From NCBI GenBank assembly GCA_030704615.1, contig CM060734.1, positions 52,530,042 to 52,594,041 on the forward strand: a stretch of 64,000 nucleotides of DNA, read 5' to 3'. Positions 22,901-32,352 of this stretch are shown in pieces. Source of the stretch: Takakia lepidozioides. Taxonomy: Eukaryota; Streptophyta; Takakiopsida; Takakiales; Takakiaceae. The notes beneath the pieces are model-generated. The model was not told the origin of the DNA, did no database searches, and saw only the letters and a list, made by a program, of their open reading frames with translations. The translations under genes and the position numbers were made by a program. Each line of letters starts with the position of its first letter. Positions within the stretch are counted from its first letter, which is position 1.

Positions 22901-23726
22901 AGGAAATTTATCTGCAGCGTATTCTAAAGCGCTAAGGTTTTCAAGATGCTCATCCTGTTTCGATCCCTGTCGACCCAAATGCGTTGCTTTCCAAAGGCAC
23001 TATTCTCTTCACACATATTTCCCTTATAAAAAGATTTTGGGCAGCCTCCAATTTGCCAGTATTGGGACTCGTCCTGATATTACATTCGCTGTCAGTAATG
23101 CAGCCAAGTTTTCAGACCGTCCAACATCAGCTCATTGTCAGGCCGTCAAACGGATTCTCAAATATCTGCAGGATACCACTTCCTATGGTCTATTCGTTGG
23201 GAAAAGTTCTGATCCTCACAGGTTGGTGACCTATTGTGATGCCGATTTTGCTGCTGACATTGATGACAGAAAGTCTCGATCTGGTTTTGTTTTGCTTCTT
23301 AACCAGGGCCTGGTGGCATGGGGCTCACGCAAGCAATCGTGCACTGCTGGTAGTACTACCGAGGCAGAATATGTCGCTGCATGCACAGCAGCAAAAGAAA
23401 CTATATGGTTAAGGAGACTTTTGTTTGATTTGGGATATCCACAAATTGATCCAACTGCTTTGCACAGTGATAATCAGGTAACAATTCGTCTGGTACATAA
23501 TCCAGAATTCCATCGGCGGACGAAGCATATTGACCAGCAGTACCACATGATTCGCGAATACCAGTCCAATGGTAAAATTTTGATTTCATACGTTTCTACT
23601 CACGATCAGCTGGCTGATGTGTTTACGAAAGGCCTTACTCCGGACAAGTTCAATCGCATGCGCACTCTACTAAACTGTCTTGCAGTGCACTCAACTGCAG
23701 TTGAAGTGGGAGAATGTAGTGTTTGA
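19953..23726 (+). CDS. Gag C-terminus and pol polyprotein of the second copia element
   Basis: A 1257-codon frame. Residues 1-90 are the gag C-terminus with a Gly/Ser-rich repeat (GSSGSSRQFGSGGSAG). The zinc knuckle is at about 117-130 (CRNCGEVGHWHREC, intact). The protease site reads DSACSQHM where DSG or DTG is usual. Integrase is at about 310-530 (WHNRLAHLNH, CTGCVLG, HMDICGPF, RTDRAREF, AERDNRT). Reverse transcriptase is at about 760-960 (WIFKVKYNLDG, DVKTTFLYG, IFVDDGLI), and RNase H at about 1065-1240 (TYCDADFAAD, TTEAEYVAA). Around 22895-23015 the protein sequence leaves the family pattern and then returns, which points to two compensating frameshifts. It looks largely but not fully functional. 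Confidence 0.9.
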   Translation: MTKLIINLPRNYRHLKTAWDSVPDEKKTLEMLTLRILKEETALKEDEIELHAFYAHKNSGQSGSSGSSRQFGSGGSAGQSGSSGSARQFGSSVSGAKPYLTPEQKEQRRLHIESLKQKTRCRNCGEVGHWHRECKQPNKEQAPKPESSKHHAFMAHLSTETSNDPTNVWFADSACSQHMTDKRHWFKNLKPIDGPGWRVHAIKDISTAVVAHGDIDVRMFVNNEWHTRVLHDVLYVPDLRRNLFSIASAAQKGIIYTIDKHGCTLSHRGEIIMTGLLTAEHMYELQIEVIVNPSTALIANTIGVPTKVDCTQSITTWHNRLAHLNHAMIKEMESNKLVDGLIISGERDKEFCTGCVLGKSHRSPFPVNHIRDKATTLGFLVHMDICGPFPLSLGGMRYFILFKDDCSGYRILYCMKSRDEALLCFKRMFHTTKRERGNSISILRTDRAREFLSDEFKKFMNDEGIHHELTTTYTPEQNSVAERDNRTIVESVRSMLHFSGMPIKFWGEAAYTAAYVLNRSETRMINNATPFQIWTGTKPSIAHLKIFGREGYVHIPKELRTKLQPKSKSSVFCGYDDSSKGYRFWDRRTQRVIVSRDVIFREDSFPFLSNPPSETSALCVTLSISADIETVEALTSDSLPESDNADISTAMDSLAMASSPETSHSGSPEIQLDVIIPICPETPPMILSPPRPTEFILLAGVLPEGTVRSRQFPIRYGDWVSHACTTTMDNSPIVELVDYYQAIDSPQQTEWLHAMREEYTSLMENQTWSLTPLPPNRKTVKCKWIFKVKYNLDGSIERFKARLVAKGSTQKPGIDFTETFAPVAKFDSIRTIPSIVAADDMELEQFDVKTTFLYGELAEEIFMDQPLGFAVEIQPPQVCRLHKSLYGLRQASRARNDKFDFLLTKFDLKRSAADPCVYVSMNCPRLILIIFVDDGLICSTDTNRIQGILIFMQEAFILKTGAPECYIGLRIRRNRSKKTLSRPGNLSAAYSKALRFSRCSSCFDPCRPKCVAFQRHYSLHTYFPYKKILGSLQFASIGTRPDITFAVSNAAKFSDRPTSAHCQAVKRILKYLQDTTSYGLFVGKSSDPHRLVTYCDADFAADIDDRKSRSGFVLLLNQGLVAWGSRKQSCTAGSTTEAEYVAACTAAKETIWLRRLLFDLGYPQIDPTALHSDNQVTIRLVHNPEFHRRTKHIDQQYHMIREYQSNGKILISYVSTHDQLADVFTKGLTPDKFNRMRTLLNCLAVHSTAVEVGECSV

Positions 23727-23744
23727 ACTCCAGTTGAGTGGAAG

Positions 23745-24117
23745 TATTGGACGTTTACAGTACAGCTTATAGTTAAACACTAGATTACGTTTTGTATAGC
23801 TTGTAGTTAAATACTTCATTAGGTTTAGTGACAAGTTACTATTCATTTGTGCTACTACTTAGTGTCTTCTTTGATTGGTTTCGATGCTTCTTGATTCTTA
23901 CGTTAGGTGTTCCTGCTTGGTAGTCTCTGCAGGGTTTTGATATTCATGCCTGGTAGTCTCTGCTAGGTTTTGATGTTCATGTACTTTGATTGTCTACTAC
24001 TGCCGATGACAGTTGATTAGAATTAAACATATGATAAAGGACAGTAAATGTTTTGCTAACATTGTAGACAGTTTCCTTGAATGCTCTTGATTGATAGCAC
24101 GTTCTAGAAATTCAAAA
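23745..24117 (+). repeat. 3' LTR of the second copia element
   Basis: Direct repeat of 19069-19442, followed directly by the GTCAG duplication. It has a short insertion (TTTTG) near 23789 relative to the 5' copy. Confidence 0.9.
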
Positions 24118-24122
24118 GTCAG

Positions 24123-24440
24123 CAAATAGGTGGCAGTCCACCGAGCAGTCACAATCACAGATGCCAGTCAGTCACATTTTGAATCTCTAGCTAGTTGGAT
24201 CTCCCGCACTTAGTAGCACCTGTATTTTTTGGTGGCAGACGATACTCAGTTAGTTCTATGTATGTTCATAGCGCGGTATAGTTCGACTTACAGATGCGTG
24301 AGCATCATTGATTCCATGGATTGCCTTGTAGATTGATAAGCCGCGTACTTCTTAGTGTTTCAATAGTGTTGGATAGCTTCTTCATAACTTACTGGCTACT
24401 CTGTAAACAGCTATGAGCAAGCAGTGAAATCAGTATTTCC
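24123..24440. other. Right flank of the second copia element
   Basis: No gene is seen. It is probably the continuation of the older copia remnant that ends at 19063. Confidence 0.4.
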
Positions 24441-25879
24441 AATAGGCATAGGCTCAGCATAGGCTGTCTGCAGCTCTAGGCTGCATGGTTTATACTATCC
24501 TAAAACCACAGCGCTTGCTAACCTTTGTGGGTGAGGCTTTGTCTAGATATTGATCCCCACTCCCACTCCCACTCCCCAGAAGTCCGGCATGCCTTCAGTA
24601 TTGACTCAAGAGGCTGCACCAACAATTTTGAAATCTGGATATCTGTTTGGCAGGTTCAGTTTTACTTCTTACGAAATAAGGCTAAGCACTGCAAAGAGAG
24701 GACCGCGGATTGATTCCAATGGACACTAAATGTTTTGGCCACAACTAGAGTCACATATGAACACTCCAATAAGGCAGTACAAGCTAGATGTGGACTCCTG
24801 GAATCTTCTAGAGAATATTGATATCGTAGTCTCAACTATTTCAAATTCAGCATCACCATTGGGACAATTGGTTGGCCTGAATAATTAATTGCTTCAGAGC
24901 TTGTAGTTGCAGCATGAGAACTCTCTCCAGATGGGGGTTCGCTAATCTTCAGTCCTGTAGAAAACCGAGCCACAACCCATGATTGGCGGTTTGACGTGAT
25001 TATTTTGGACGGGACTGATCAGGAGGAAGAGAAACAAAAGAAGACGAACAGATGTGGACACTGCACGTTGATCAGACCAAATCGATGCTTGAAACCCTTT
25101 TTTTGACAATGGTACTGTTACGTGGGTGTTATGTACTCATTTTTGTACTCATTTTTTCTTTTCCTCAATCTGTATAGTCTCTCAACGTCTACGGCGGAGT
25201 TTTCTGAAATTTTCTGAGGTGGCTCCACACCAGGCTGGTTAGCCCACACTTCCTATATGTTGGTCATGAGTGTGCATGGATGTTGATTTTCCGCCCATTT
25301 TCTGCTTTGGAGAAAACCTTAGGGCCTTGTTGATTCCATTTCATACATGTAAAGTCACGAGTTGGCTTGCACTCTCATATGCACTAGTACTGTAGGATAA
25401 TATCCATTTACACTAGTCTTTTCCAGTCTGTTCTACATGAAAGTTGGCCCCAATACTGGATAGCAGATAGAGCCGATGAGTAAGACAGAATTTATCATGT
25501 ATATTGAAGGGAAACTTTTTGACAAGTGACAGTCTAAAAAACCGTATTTACATGTATCTAACGCCTGTTCGTGCTGACCCCACATATCCCATCCGCTTTG
25601 GATAGGAACATCGTTAATAGGGATGGTAACGTGGACCCTGGCTGGGGCTCAGTACAGTGACAGGCAACTGCAAAAATTTCCAAAGAGAAAATTCAAAATA
25701 TGACCCCTTACATATTTGCACAGGTAGCATATTCTCTGGAAAACCACATGAACAATAGATTCCCATCAACCGGTCACTATAAATGGCCTTGGTTGGTCTG
25801 GATATGAACCACAACACAATCATTAACTATTATATAACCAGTCTAAATATCTCATGTTTATATTACTCAAATGGATGAA

Positions 25880-26042
25880 GCATCCATTGAACAGATGCTG
25901 GCCTAGTGGTTACTATACAAAGCCCCCTTATAAGTGGTCGTGGGTTCAAAGCCACGTATGTGTATGTTGGATGTCACCCATGATGGCCAAGCCGAACTAT
26001 AAGGAAGGAGGGCATGGCCCGGGCCAGCTGTCCATCTAATTC
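25880..26042 (+). repeat. tRNA-derived SINE, copy in the 3' flank of the 26.8-kb SPH gene
   Basis: Box-A-like TGGCCTAGTGGTTACTAT is followed by box-B-like GGGTTCAAAGCC about 40 bases later. The body contains GATGGCCAAGCCGAACTAT and ends CTAATTCTAG. It lies at the same place relative to the SPH gene as 12596-12745 and 40545-40705. Confidence 0.65.
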
Positions 26043-26749
26043 TAGATAATGTCAAACGTTAGTTTCTCTGATAAAATATTAATTTGCAGTGATACTTGAT
26101 CTAGCCTAACTTAAGGTCAGATTTAGGTCTTGCAAGTAAGTGGTGAGTGGTTCAAAGCAGAGTTGGCCAATTCTCACAGAATTACTATTATCTTAGGGTC
26201 CAAGTGTGTAAAACATTTGGTTGTGAACGGTGTGGAGTGTGCCAAGGTCCAGATATGCATTTTAAAGTATTGATTTTAGCGCAGGTAATATTGTTGCAGA
26301 CACATTCTTCATTTTGGAAGCACAAGTCAGTTTGAAGACACCATTGCATACAAATCAGGCTCCAAGAAAAAGGTTACAAGTTGCATACAGATCATTTTGT
26401 ATGTCTGTAGTCTATGCACAAAAACATTTCAAGTGGGGCCAAAATGTTTTCCAGCTTGAATTGTACATGGCAGTTTTATTAATCGACTCATCTCAGACCC
26501 ATAATACTAGCTGGGTCATACCGCAGGGACCGTCACTTGCAGAGCAGCAGCTGAGGTAAACTCTTCTGCTGCGATTATCGTTGTCAACACCCGTCTGCAC
26601 AATATTGCACACGTTCAATTAGTTTTCTGAACAACCAGAACTGGACTCACATCTTGGACCATAGATTACAAAGAACAGAATTAATTCGCATTCAGTGACT
26701 GCTACTAGAGAAACTGCTATGTACACTGGTAAGAGTCAAGACAATTACC

Positions 26750-27160
26750 TTATGACTGTTCACCCCAGTTGTAGTGGTAAGCAAAATTGTTCAACTCCAT
26801 GCCACTGGAAGAAACAGTCCACAAGCACTCACTGCAGAACCAGAGATATTTCTTAGTGTAACTAGTACCTGCCCATACAGGAAAATGAGTTTTTGGATAG
26901 CCATTGGCCTGAAAATCACATGCAAACAATGTGGTCCCCCATATGTTCTGTGTGAACCCGAAACCCCAAGTCTGTCCTCGAGAAATTGTCTGCCAGCCTA
27001 AGTCACTGTTCCTGGAGGCGCAATGGACTACAAGGCTTATCCCCAGGTTGTTGACTATGTTCACGTTGTCATCACCGTGTACCTGCCCCATTAGTATCAT
27101 CACCAGGAACACCCAAACTATGTGGACCTGCAACCCGGCATTCACCGTCGACTCAGCCAT
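26750..27160 (-). CDS. S-protein homologue (SPH), MAES subfamily, inverted copy
   Basis: Intronless, 136 residues, starting MAESTVNAG. It has a signal peptide to about residue 29 (QVHG-DD). The paralogues have Cys at this last position; here it is Gly, outside the core cysteines. The mature part has VHCAS, DLGW, WGFGFTQN, GTTLFACDF, YPKTHFPVW and CSECLW. It is transcribed away from the MGE gene at 28068, with 907 bp between the two start codons. The poly(A) signal is TTTATT on the plus strand at 26475-26480. A secreted signalling or defence peptide is the family-based guess. Confidence 0.92.
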   Translation of the reverse strand: MAESTVNAGLQVHIVWVFLVMILMGQVHGDDNVNIVNNLGISLVVHCASRNSDLGWQTISRGQTWGFGFTQNIWGTTLFACDFQANGYPKTHFPVWAGTSYTKKYLWFCSECLWTVSSSGMELNNFAYHYNWGEQS

Positions 27161-27281
27161 GGATCCTGCTCTAGCTGCTAACCTCCCCCTCTGGTGGGGA
27201 GATGCAAGCTATAACACACAGTAAGCAAAACTCAGATCAGGCACCTGTGCGATGAGATGAAATGAACAGCAGCTGGCGGGC

Positions 27282-27289
27282 TTTATATA
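27282..27289 (-). promoter_or_regulatory. TATA box of the SPH gene at 26750-27160
   Basis: Plus-strand TTTATATA gives TATATAAA on the minus strand, in the same GAGTATATAAAGCCCGCC block as the paralogues. Confidence 0.75.
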
Positions 27290-28067
27290 CTCGTGGCAAC
27301 GCCTTCCCCTCGAGCCTCCGTCGATGATATCAATCTTGGCCGATAAGGAAGGAGAAGCATTCGGTAGGCCCTCTAGATATTTTCAGCCTAATTATGGAAT
27401 TACTTTCTGTTGCACGATTGGTTTACTTTTTGCTTCTCCCGATTCCTTACCATCCACTCTCCAATTGGGGCATTAATTGATGACGGTTCAGTAAATTACT
27501 CACCAATAGCACTCTTTAGACACTTACTGTCTCCAATCAAATTAGGGAGGACTTCCAACCCTGACCTTGCAGCTAGTTAAATATGATTTTTTTTCAACAT
27601 TAGGCTCCCAACATGGCCCAAATCCAGCTATCAAATTAAGGCCTCCTGTCATTGTCATTGTCTGCACATGATGGGTGGTTCAGAGAATCAACCTTACTTC
27701 TCCCAACCATGAACTCCATGGATCTCCTCTTCATTTATTAATTAAGTTAAGTAATCGCTGCGGGTTGCCATCGACTGACGATTATGCTTAGTGCTACCAA
27801 ATCACCTCTAGGAAAGTGCTGTCTTCAACTGGTTGGGCTGGAGGTCCCACCCCTTGTCTTGCGGAAGATTTCCCCATTACTTAAAGCAGCTGCAGACGAG
27901 CTGCAGACCAGTGCACACTGGCGTAGGGCGCCTTTGGGAGTAGATAAAACATTCCTAGCTGGCGCTCTTCTTCTCACCTCCCAGGCTATTTGTGCTTGCT
28001 TTGCTAGGACTTCATCTTAGCCTCACCTACACTTCCTTTGGCGGAGTCTATATTCTCTTCAGCAGCG

Positions 28068-28517
28068 ATGGGCGAACTAAATATGAAGCTGGGAGTGACT
28101 TACATGGTTTGTGTTCTCTTCATACTGCAGGTATTCATGTTTCAGATCATGAATTGTGAGGACACCGAGCGCATCATCATCAACACCTTTACGGAAAAGG
28201 ATACAGTCAACATCGTCAACGACCTCTCGACCCCAATTCAAGTCCATTGTGCCTCGAGAGACGACCGCCTTGGTTGGCATACAATTACTCCCTCCGAATA
28301 TTGGGGGTTTGGGTTCACACAGAATTTCTGGGGATCAACGTTGTTTGCATGTGATTTCCAGGCCCCTGGATATCCAAAAACTCATTTTCCTGTATTTGCA
28401 GGTCCTAATTACCATTTTCCCTGGTCGTGCAAGAACTGTATCTGGAGTGTGTCTCCCACTGGGATTTTCCTGAACGATTCTGTTTTTACGTATCCTTGGG
28501 GGACTCAAATGTCGTAA
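28068..28517 (+). CDS. S-protein homologue (SPH), MGE subfamily
   Basis: Intronless, 149 residues. The start at 28068 (MGELNMKLG) is chosen because it is conserved at 33253 and 42409; an in-frame Met ten codons upstream is not. The signal peptide is MVCVLFILQVFMFQIMNC with likely cleavage before ED. The mature region opens with TERIIINTF and a charged stretch, then VNIVNDL, VHCAS, RLGWHTI, WGFGFTQN, GSTLFACDF, YPKTHFPVF and CKNCIW. The four core cysteines are present. The poly(A) signal AATAAA is at 28642-28647. No clear TATA box is seen; AGATAAAAC near 27943 is the best candidate. Function unknown. Confidence 0.92.
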   Translation: MGELNMKLGVTYMVCVLFILQVFMFQIMNCEDTERIIINTFTEKDTVNIVNDLSTPIQVHCASRDDRLGWHTITPSEYWGFGFTQNFWGSTLFACDFQAPGYPKTHFPVFAGPNYHFPWSCKNCIWSVSPTGIFLNDSVFTYPWGTQMS

Positions 28518-28817
28518 GTATGTCAATGTATATGGTGGCCTCGAGACTCCCTAGTGTTCAAGGGATAATCAAAGGAATAAAATGTCTGTAGTACCGTATG
28601 CAGGAATCAAGTGCGCTGGTTGATTTTGTACTGTACATACGAATAAAGCTGGATATGCAACCGCATTTTTATTCATGTTGTCAAATCTACTGTAATTATT
28701 TGCATTGCAAAGACGCACATAGTAGAATCGTAGTGGGAAGGGGTGACATATAGTCACACGCTAGGAGTGCATGAGTTCACCATAGTCTTTGTGATACCCA
28801 AGTTTCACTTGCCATCT

Positions 28818-29020
28818 GCCACTGAAGTGATCTTCCACTATGAAGACCAGAAATGCTCGGCAGCTTACCTGCACGAGGCACTCACCCTTAGACAATCACT
28901 CGAGCAATAGTTTTTATCTTTGGCTCTGGTTTTGTTTCCTCTCTCATGTTTTCTTCCATTTTGTCCCATAAGCTCTATGAGCTTTCCGCGGACGTTATAA
29001 AGCACCATTTCATTTCATTT
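28818..29020 (+). mobile_element. 5'-truncated LINE copy in the 3' flank of the 28.1-kb SPH gene
   Basis: About 200 bp match the last part of the LINE at 61455-61645, from its final ORF2 codons through the 3' UTR to a TTTCA-repeat tail. CATCT flanks it on both sides (28813-28817 and 29021-29025). The paralogous flank near 43170-43190 lacks the insert and reads straight through, which confirms the boundaries. Confidence 0.85.
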
Positions 29021-29029
29021 CATCTTCCC

Positions 29030-30070
29030 CACTTTTTAAGTTTTATTTGGTATGTCTGGAGGAGAATGTTCTCTCTTGTAGTTCAGAGTCGGTTTGAAGC
29101 ATGCTCTGGACAATATTTACATCAGCAAAGATCAATATTGCTTTAAACTAGACCGATTCCATTCACTTCAGTGTCTTGTATATAGCATGAGTATTGGCTT
29201 CTGTGCCAGCTAAAGCCTGTCTGGAAGTAATGGACCTTACTCTGGCCTTACTCTTGTATATATCATGAGTATTGGCTTGTCAAGTCTAGGCCAGCCAGAA
29301 AGCTTGTCTGGAAACGACTTAGTGGACCTTACTCGATCTGGGCCTTTTTGGGGGTACTGGCTATTTCTGCACCCAGCTTTGTTAGATGCTGATAACTTTG
29401 CCAAACATCAAAACATCAAATTGTGGGGACCAGTGTGTATGGCATGTCTGACTGGCCGGTAGCTTAGCACGTATTATAAATTGGAGCTGAAAAAACAATC
29501 GAGACATGTCAGCGGAAGCCTTTTAATGACAAGTGAGAGAGACCGTTACAGTGAAGAAGATGGAATCGACTCAGGAAAACCCAAGTGATGTGATGGTGTG
29601 CAGGCAAGCCGCTGTCACTCCATCACAACTGTTAATTTGATTCGATGTTTATCTTTGAAAGATTTCCAAATGGAAGGGTCCAGTTCCATGGAAAATTAAG
29701 TAAGTACTCGGAAATCTTTCGTTTCCGTTTTCCGTTCCTGGATGTCTTAGACGTGGGGCCACTACCACAACACATGCAGAAACCAAAAGAATAGTAAAAA
29801 ATGGTGGAGGCGACAATCAATCATGACTGCTGCCAACCCAATAATTTCTCAGATCTTTTCTTGATGAATCCAGTGTGTTTCACAGGAATACGACCCCTCC
29901 ATGACCCCTTCGATATTTTCAGGAAGACTGTCGAGCTCTGAATGTCACCGGATCTCAACGATAAGGGTTTTAAAATGTAAACCCGCGCATGCCACGTGCC
30001 ACATTGGGGTTCCGCCACGCGGGCACGCCTCAAAGTGCCTCGGCTCACATTAAATGTGAATAAAGTTAAA
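29030..30070. other. 3' flank of the MGE-type SPH gene, no gene seen
   Basis: This stretch aligns with the flanks after 42855 and after 33702, with landmarks GGAGAATGTTCTC, GCATGCTC, TTGGCTT and GATGTCTTAGACGTGG, though each copy has its own indels. No conserved open frame is shared by the three copies, so it is taken as non-coding. Confidence 0.6.
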
Positions 30071-30079
30071 GACTAGGAA

Positions 30080-30316
30080 TTTATTTAGAAATTCAAAGTC
30101 AAAGTCAAACATACATCCAGTTCAGTAAAACCCTACCACGTGCATTTCTTCAATATATGTGCCCTGTAAGGCAAACGACTTGTCTCTTTGCGGCTGGGTT
30201 GCCCGTATGTCTGTTACGACTCAGTTGTCTTTTGTAACTAGTGGTTATCAACTCAAAGTCTACTTTATGTCTGGTATGACTAAAACCGAGTCGTAAATCC
30301 GGCTTTCTTGTAGTAT
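30080..30316. mobile_element. Possible relic of a CACTA element end
   Basis: The segment ends in ATGACTAAAACCGAGTCG and then TTTCTTGTAGTA. This resembles the right end of the element at 58008 (ATGACTAAAACATGAGTC, then TTGTAGTG). Several GACT/AGTC motifs lie before it. No matching left end was found, so this is tentative. Confidence 0.3.
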
Positions 30317-30594
30317 GCAGGTATGCCCTACCTTGTTATTTGTTTTTGTTGTCTTCCCCCTTTAAGCATTCTCTCTCAAATCTTGAGGCTATTTCAAAAG
30401 CCGTGGCCAGCCGGATATATCCCTCTATAATTTGGCAAGTATCCGGACCCATGGATAGTAGAAAAAACTAAGAACCGCCCAACAATGCTTTGTCACAAAC
30501 CCCTACCTCCTCTAGTGCTTTCATTTCATTTTTCAAAAAGGAAAAAAGGTACTATGCTTCCCAAAAGAAGTGCAAATTATGGTGTTCTTGCAGG

Positions 30595-30690
30595 GCTAGC
30601 GCCTTCACCTTTGTGACACCAATAGGTGGATTGAACCCACAATCACTTCCCAAGTGTAATGTGGCCATTACCATTGGGCTACAGCCTACA
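30595..30690 (-). repeat. tRNA-derived SINE upstream of the truncated SPH gene
   Basis: On the minus strand box-A-like TAGCCCAATGGTAATGG is followed by box-B-like GTGGGTTCAATCCACC. The same element lies at 61940-62045 upstream of the paralogue, so it was present before duplication. An A-rich run lies on the plus strand just to its left. Confidence 0.6.
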
Positions 30691-30874
30691 ACTTGATTGT
30701 CTTCATTTTTTATATAAGGTCGGTGGCAGAGGCAGCAACGACCCTCATTCGAGATAATTAGGTCAAATGGTTCCATGTCATAGACTACATTATCGGTTCT
30801 GTATAGGAGAAGGGCCGTGCCATGATATGAACTGTATCCATGATATGAGAACTTATCGACATAATTATATATTG

Positions 30875-30944
30875 GGTAACGGCCGCAAGTCGTCGGGTGC
30901 ATCTCCAGAATCGCTCACAGATATTCTCGGTTGCGGGCGTTACC
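30875..30944. promoter_or_regulatory. Inverted-repeat block in the promoter of the truncated MASW gene
   Basis: GGTAACGGCCGCAA (30875-30888) and TTGCGGGCGTTACC (30931-30944) are inverted copies with one mismatch, 42 bp apart. The same block precedes the MASW genes at 36065 and 62598. The AACGG core resembles known MYB-type sites; binding is inference. Confidence 0.55.
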
Positions 30945-31073
30945 AAATTCGTGAAGGAATCGCGCGGAGTCTGCTCGCACTGATCTGCAGAGCAAGTTCT
31001 ATACTTAGGCTCAAAATATCAGAGTGCACGATTCCTCGGGGGCGGAGACGGCAGCAGTGCGGGGCGTGGGTAG

Positions 31074-31292
31074 TATAATAAACCGCGCTGTGCTTCTTGT
31101 TCCTCGTCATTGGAGGTCTCTTTCGCTGCTGCCACAGCGACTGGTTTCATTCTGGAGATTCTTCCGTGGGTTCTTTTCTGGTGCGTTATTTGTTGCAGGT
31201 CAAGTACACAGGCTACAGCGACAGCCATGGCTTCCTGGAAACTGAAGCTCGGGGTGGGCCTTAGACTACGTCATTATGTGGATGAGATATGA
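31074..31292 (+). pseudogene. Truncated SPH gene, MASW subfamily: promoter plus first codons only
   Basis: The promoter and 5' UTR match those of the gene at 62598, but the TATA box has gained an A (TATAATAAA, 31074-31082). The ATG at 31227 opens MASWKLKLGVG, identical to the intact paralogue, and then the sequence jumps at about 31260 to a region matching 63420 onward in the paralogue's 3' flank. About 790 bp, nearly the whole coding region, are therefore deleted. The remaining 21-codon frame has no core cysteine. Confidence 0.85.
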
Positions 31293-32350
31293 AGATCCTA
31301 GTACTCTTTAGACATGTAAAGGAGATGTTGTAGATGAAGGTGAGTCAGGAGGTGGCTACTGCATCTGGATTAAGCGCGAGAGCCATACCTCGACGTGGAC
31401 TTGAGAGTGGGGCTGCACAGGATTTTCTAGGCTAGTCTCACTGATCGACGTGGAAGAGGGAGGCTGCATAGGAGATGGATGTGTGCTAAGAATTGCTCCT
31501 CTCTATCATGGGCAGCCTACATTTTCTAGGCTAGTTTCGTAGATCAGTGCAGACCCTCCTGTATTGAGGGACAATCATGACATATGACAGAGATTATGAA
31601 GATGATGCATGGTGATGAGGTTGGGCGGAGCCGACAGGGTATTCTAGTGTTGTGCATAGTGTAGTTGGTAGAGATCTGTACAAAGCTTGTCAATGTTGTT
31701 GCGGAAAGAAAATGGATGGAATAAGATAGCCCCTAAGTACTTGTAAAGTGAAGTCGACTACACTTGCAATTTCAGGCTGCAGATCTTCTAGCTGAAAATG
31801 TTTCCTTGCTTAGAGTCACTGATTTCCCCCTTCATCACGAAGATTCCGATTGAACCTTACCATACTGTTCTTTCTGCGAAGCTGCTTCCCTATTTCCCAC
31901 ATTCATGCATCTACTCTAACGGCAGGCTAATGTCAGATCAGCTCAGCCTCATCATTCAGTTTCCAGCTCTACGAAAACAGCAAACGACATCACCACATTC
32001 ACTCAGCTGATCATTTCCTCTTTAGAGTAACTGGTCATGAAACTTCATCACTTCCATTTATCAAAACTCCCACTGGTCTCAATTATTCCCTCGACTCTGC
32101 CTCTATTCCATGATTCTGCCTAAAAAATACCATTCCAGCACCCGCCGGGCTGAGTAGATATGTCCTTACCTCCACTATACACTGCCATTTTCCAAGTAAA
32201 AAAAAGCACTCCTGCCCAAAGCTAGTACTGCCATTGCCTTAAGGGTCAAAGCTTCGTGCAGATAAGCTGCCAAGCATTTTTTAGAGATTTTTTATCCTCA
32301 TAATGGAAGACTTATGTGAGGGATTGGGTTTACCGGTTTTCAAGTCCTTG
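31293..32350. other. 3' flank of the truncated MASW gene, no gene seen
   Basis: From 31260 to about 31840 the sequence parallels 63420-64000 closely. The rest up to 32350 shows no recognisable coding or repeat structure. Confidence 0.55.
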
Positions 32351-32352
32351 AA

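Larger units (their letters stand above)
19064..24122 (+). mobile_element. Ty1/copia LTR retrotransposon, near-complete
   Basis: LTRs at 19069-19442 and 23745-24117 enclose gag and pol on the plus strand. A 5-bp duplication GTCAG flanks the element (19064-19068 and 24118-24122). The primer site follows the 5' LTR directly. A purine tract GAAGTGGGAGA at 23703-23713 lies shortly before the 3' LTR. The LTRs differ by about eight substitutions and three small indels by eye, so the insertion is of moderate age. Gag is broken but pol is one long frame. Confidence 0.93.
24444..27400 (-). repeat. Left arm of a long inverted duplication carrying an SPH gene
   Basis: Read on the minus strand, this segment matches 38600-41550 in order: promoter block, SPH gene, 3' flank with a SINE, then a stretch with repeated CTCCCA/GGGAGT hexamers near 24549-24577 (41404-41432 in the other arm). 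The right arm has an extra roughly 600-bp block at 39604-40215. The promoter side also shares extra sequence with the 11.2-kb copy. Confidence 0.8.

Noticed and set aside
25895-25975. Possible functional tRNA gene
   Set aside because: Box A and box B are present, but no acceptor stem or full cloverleaf can be formed, and paralogous copies share a long body, so it is a SINE.
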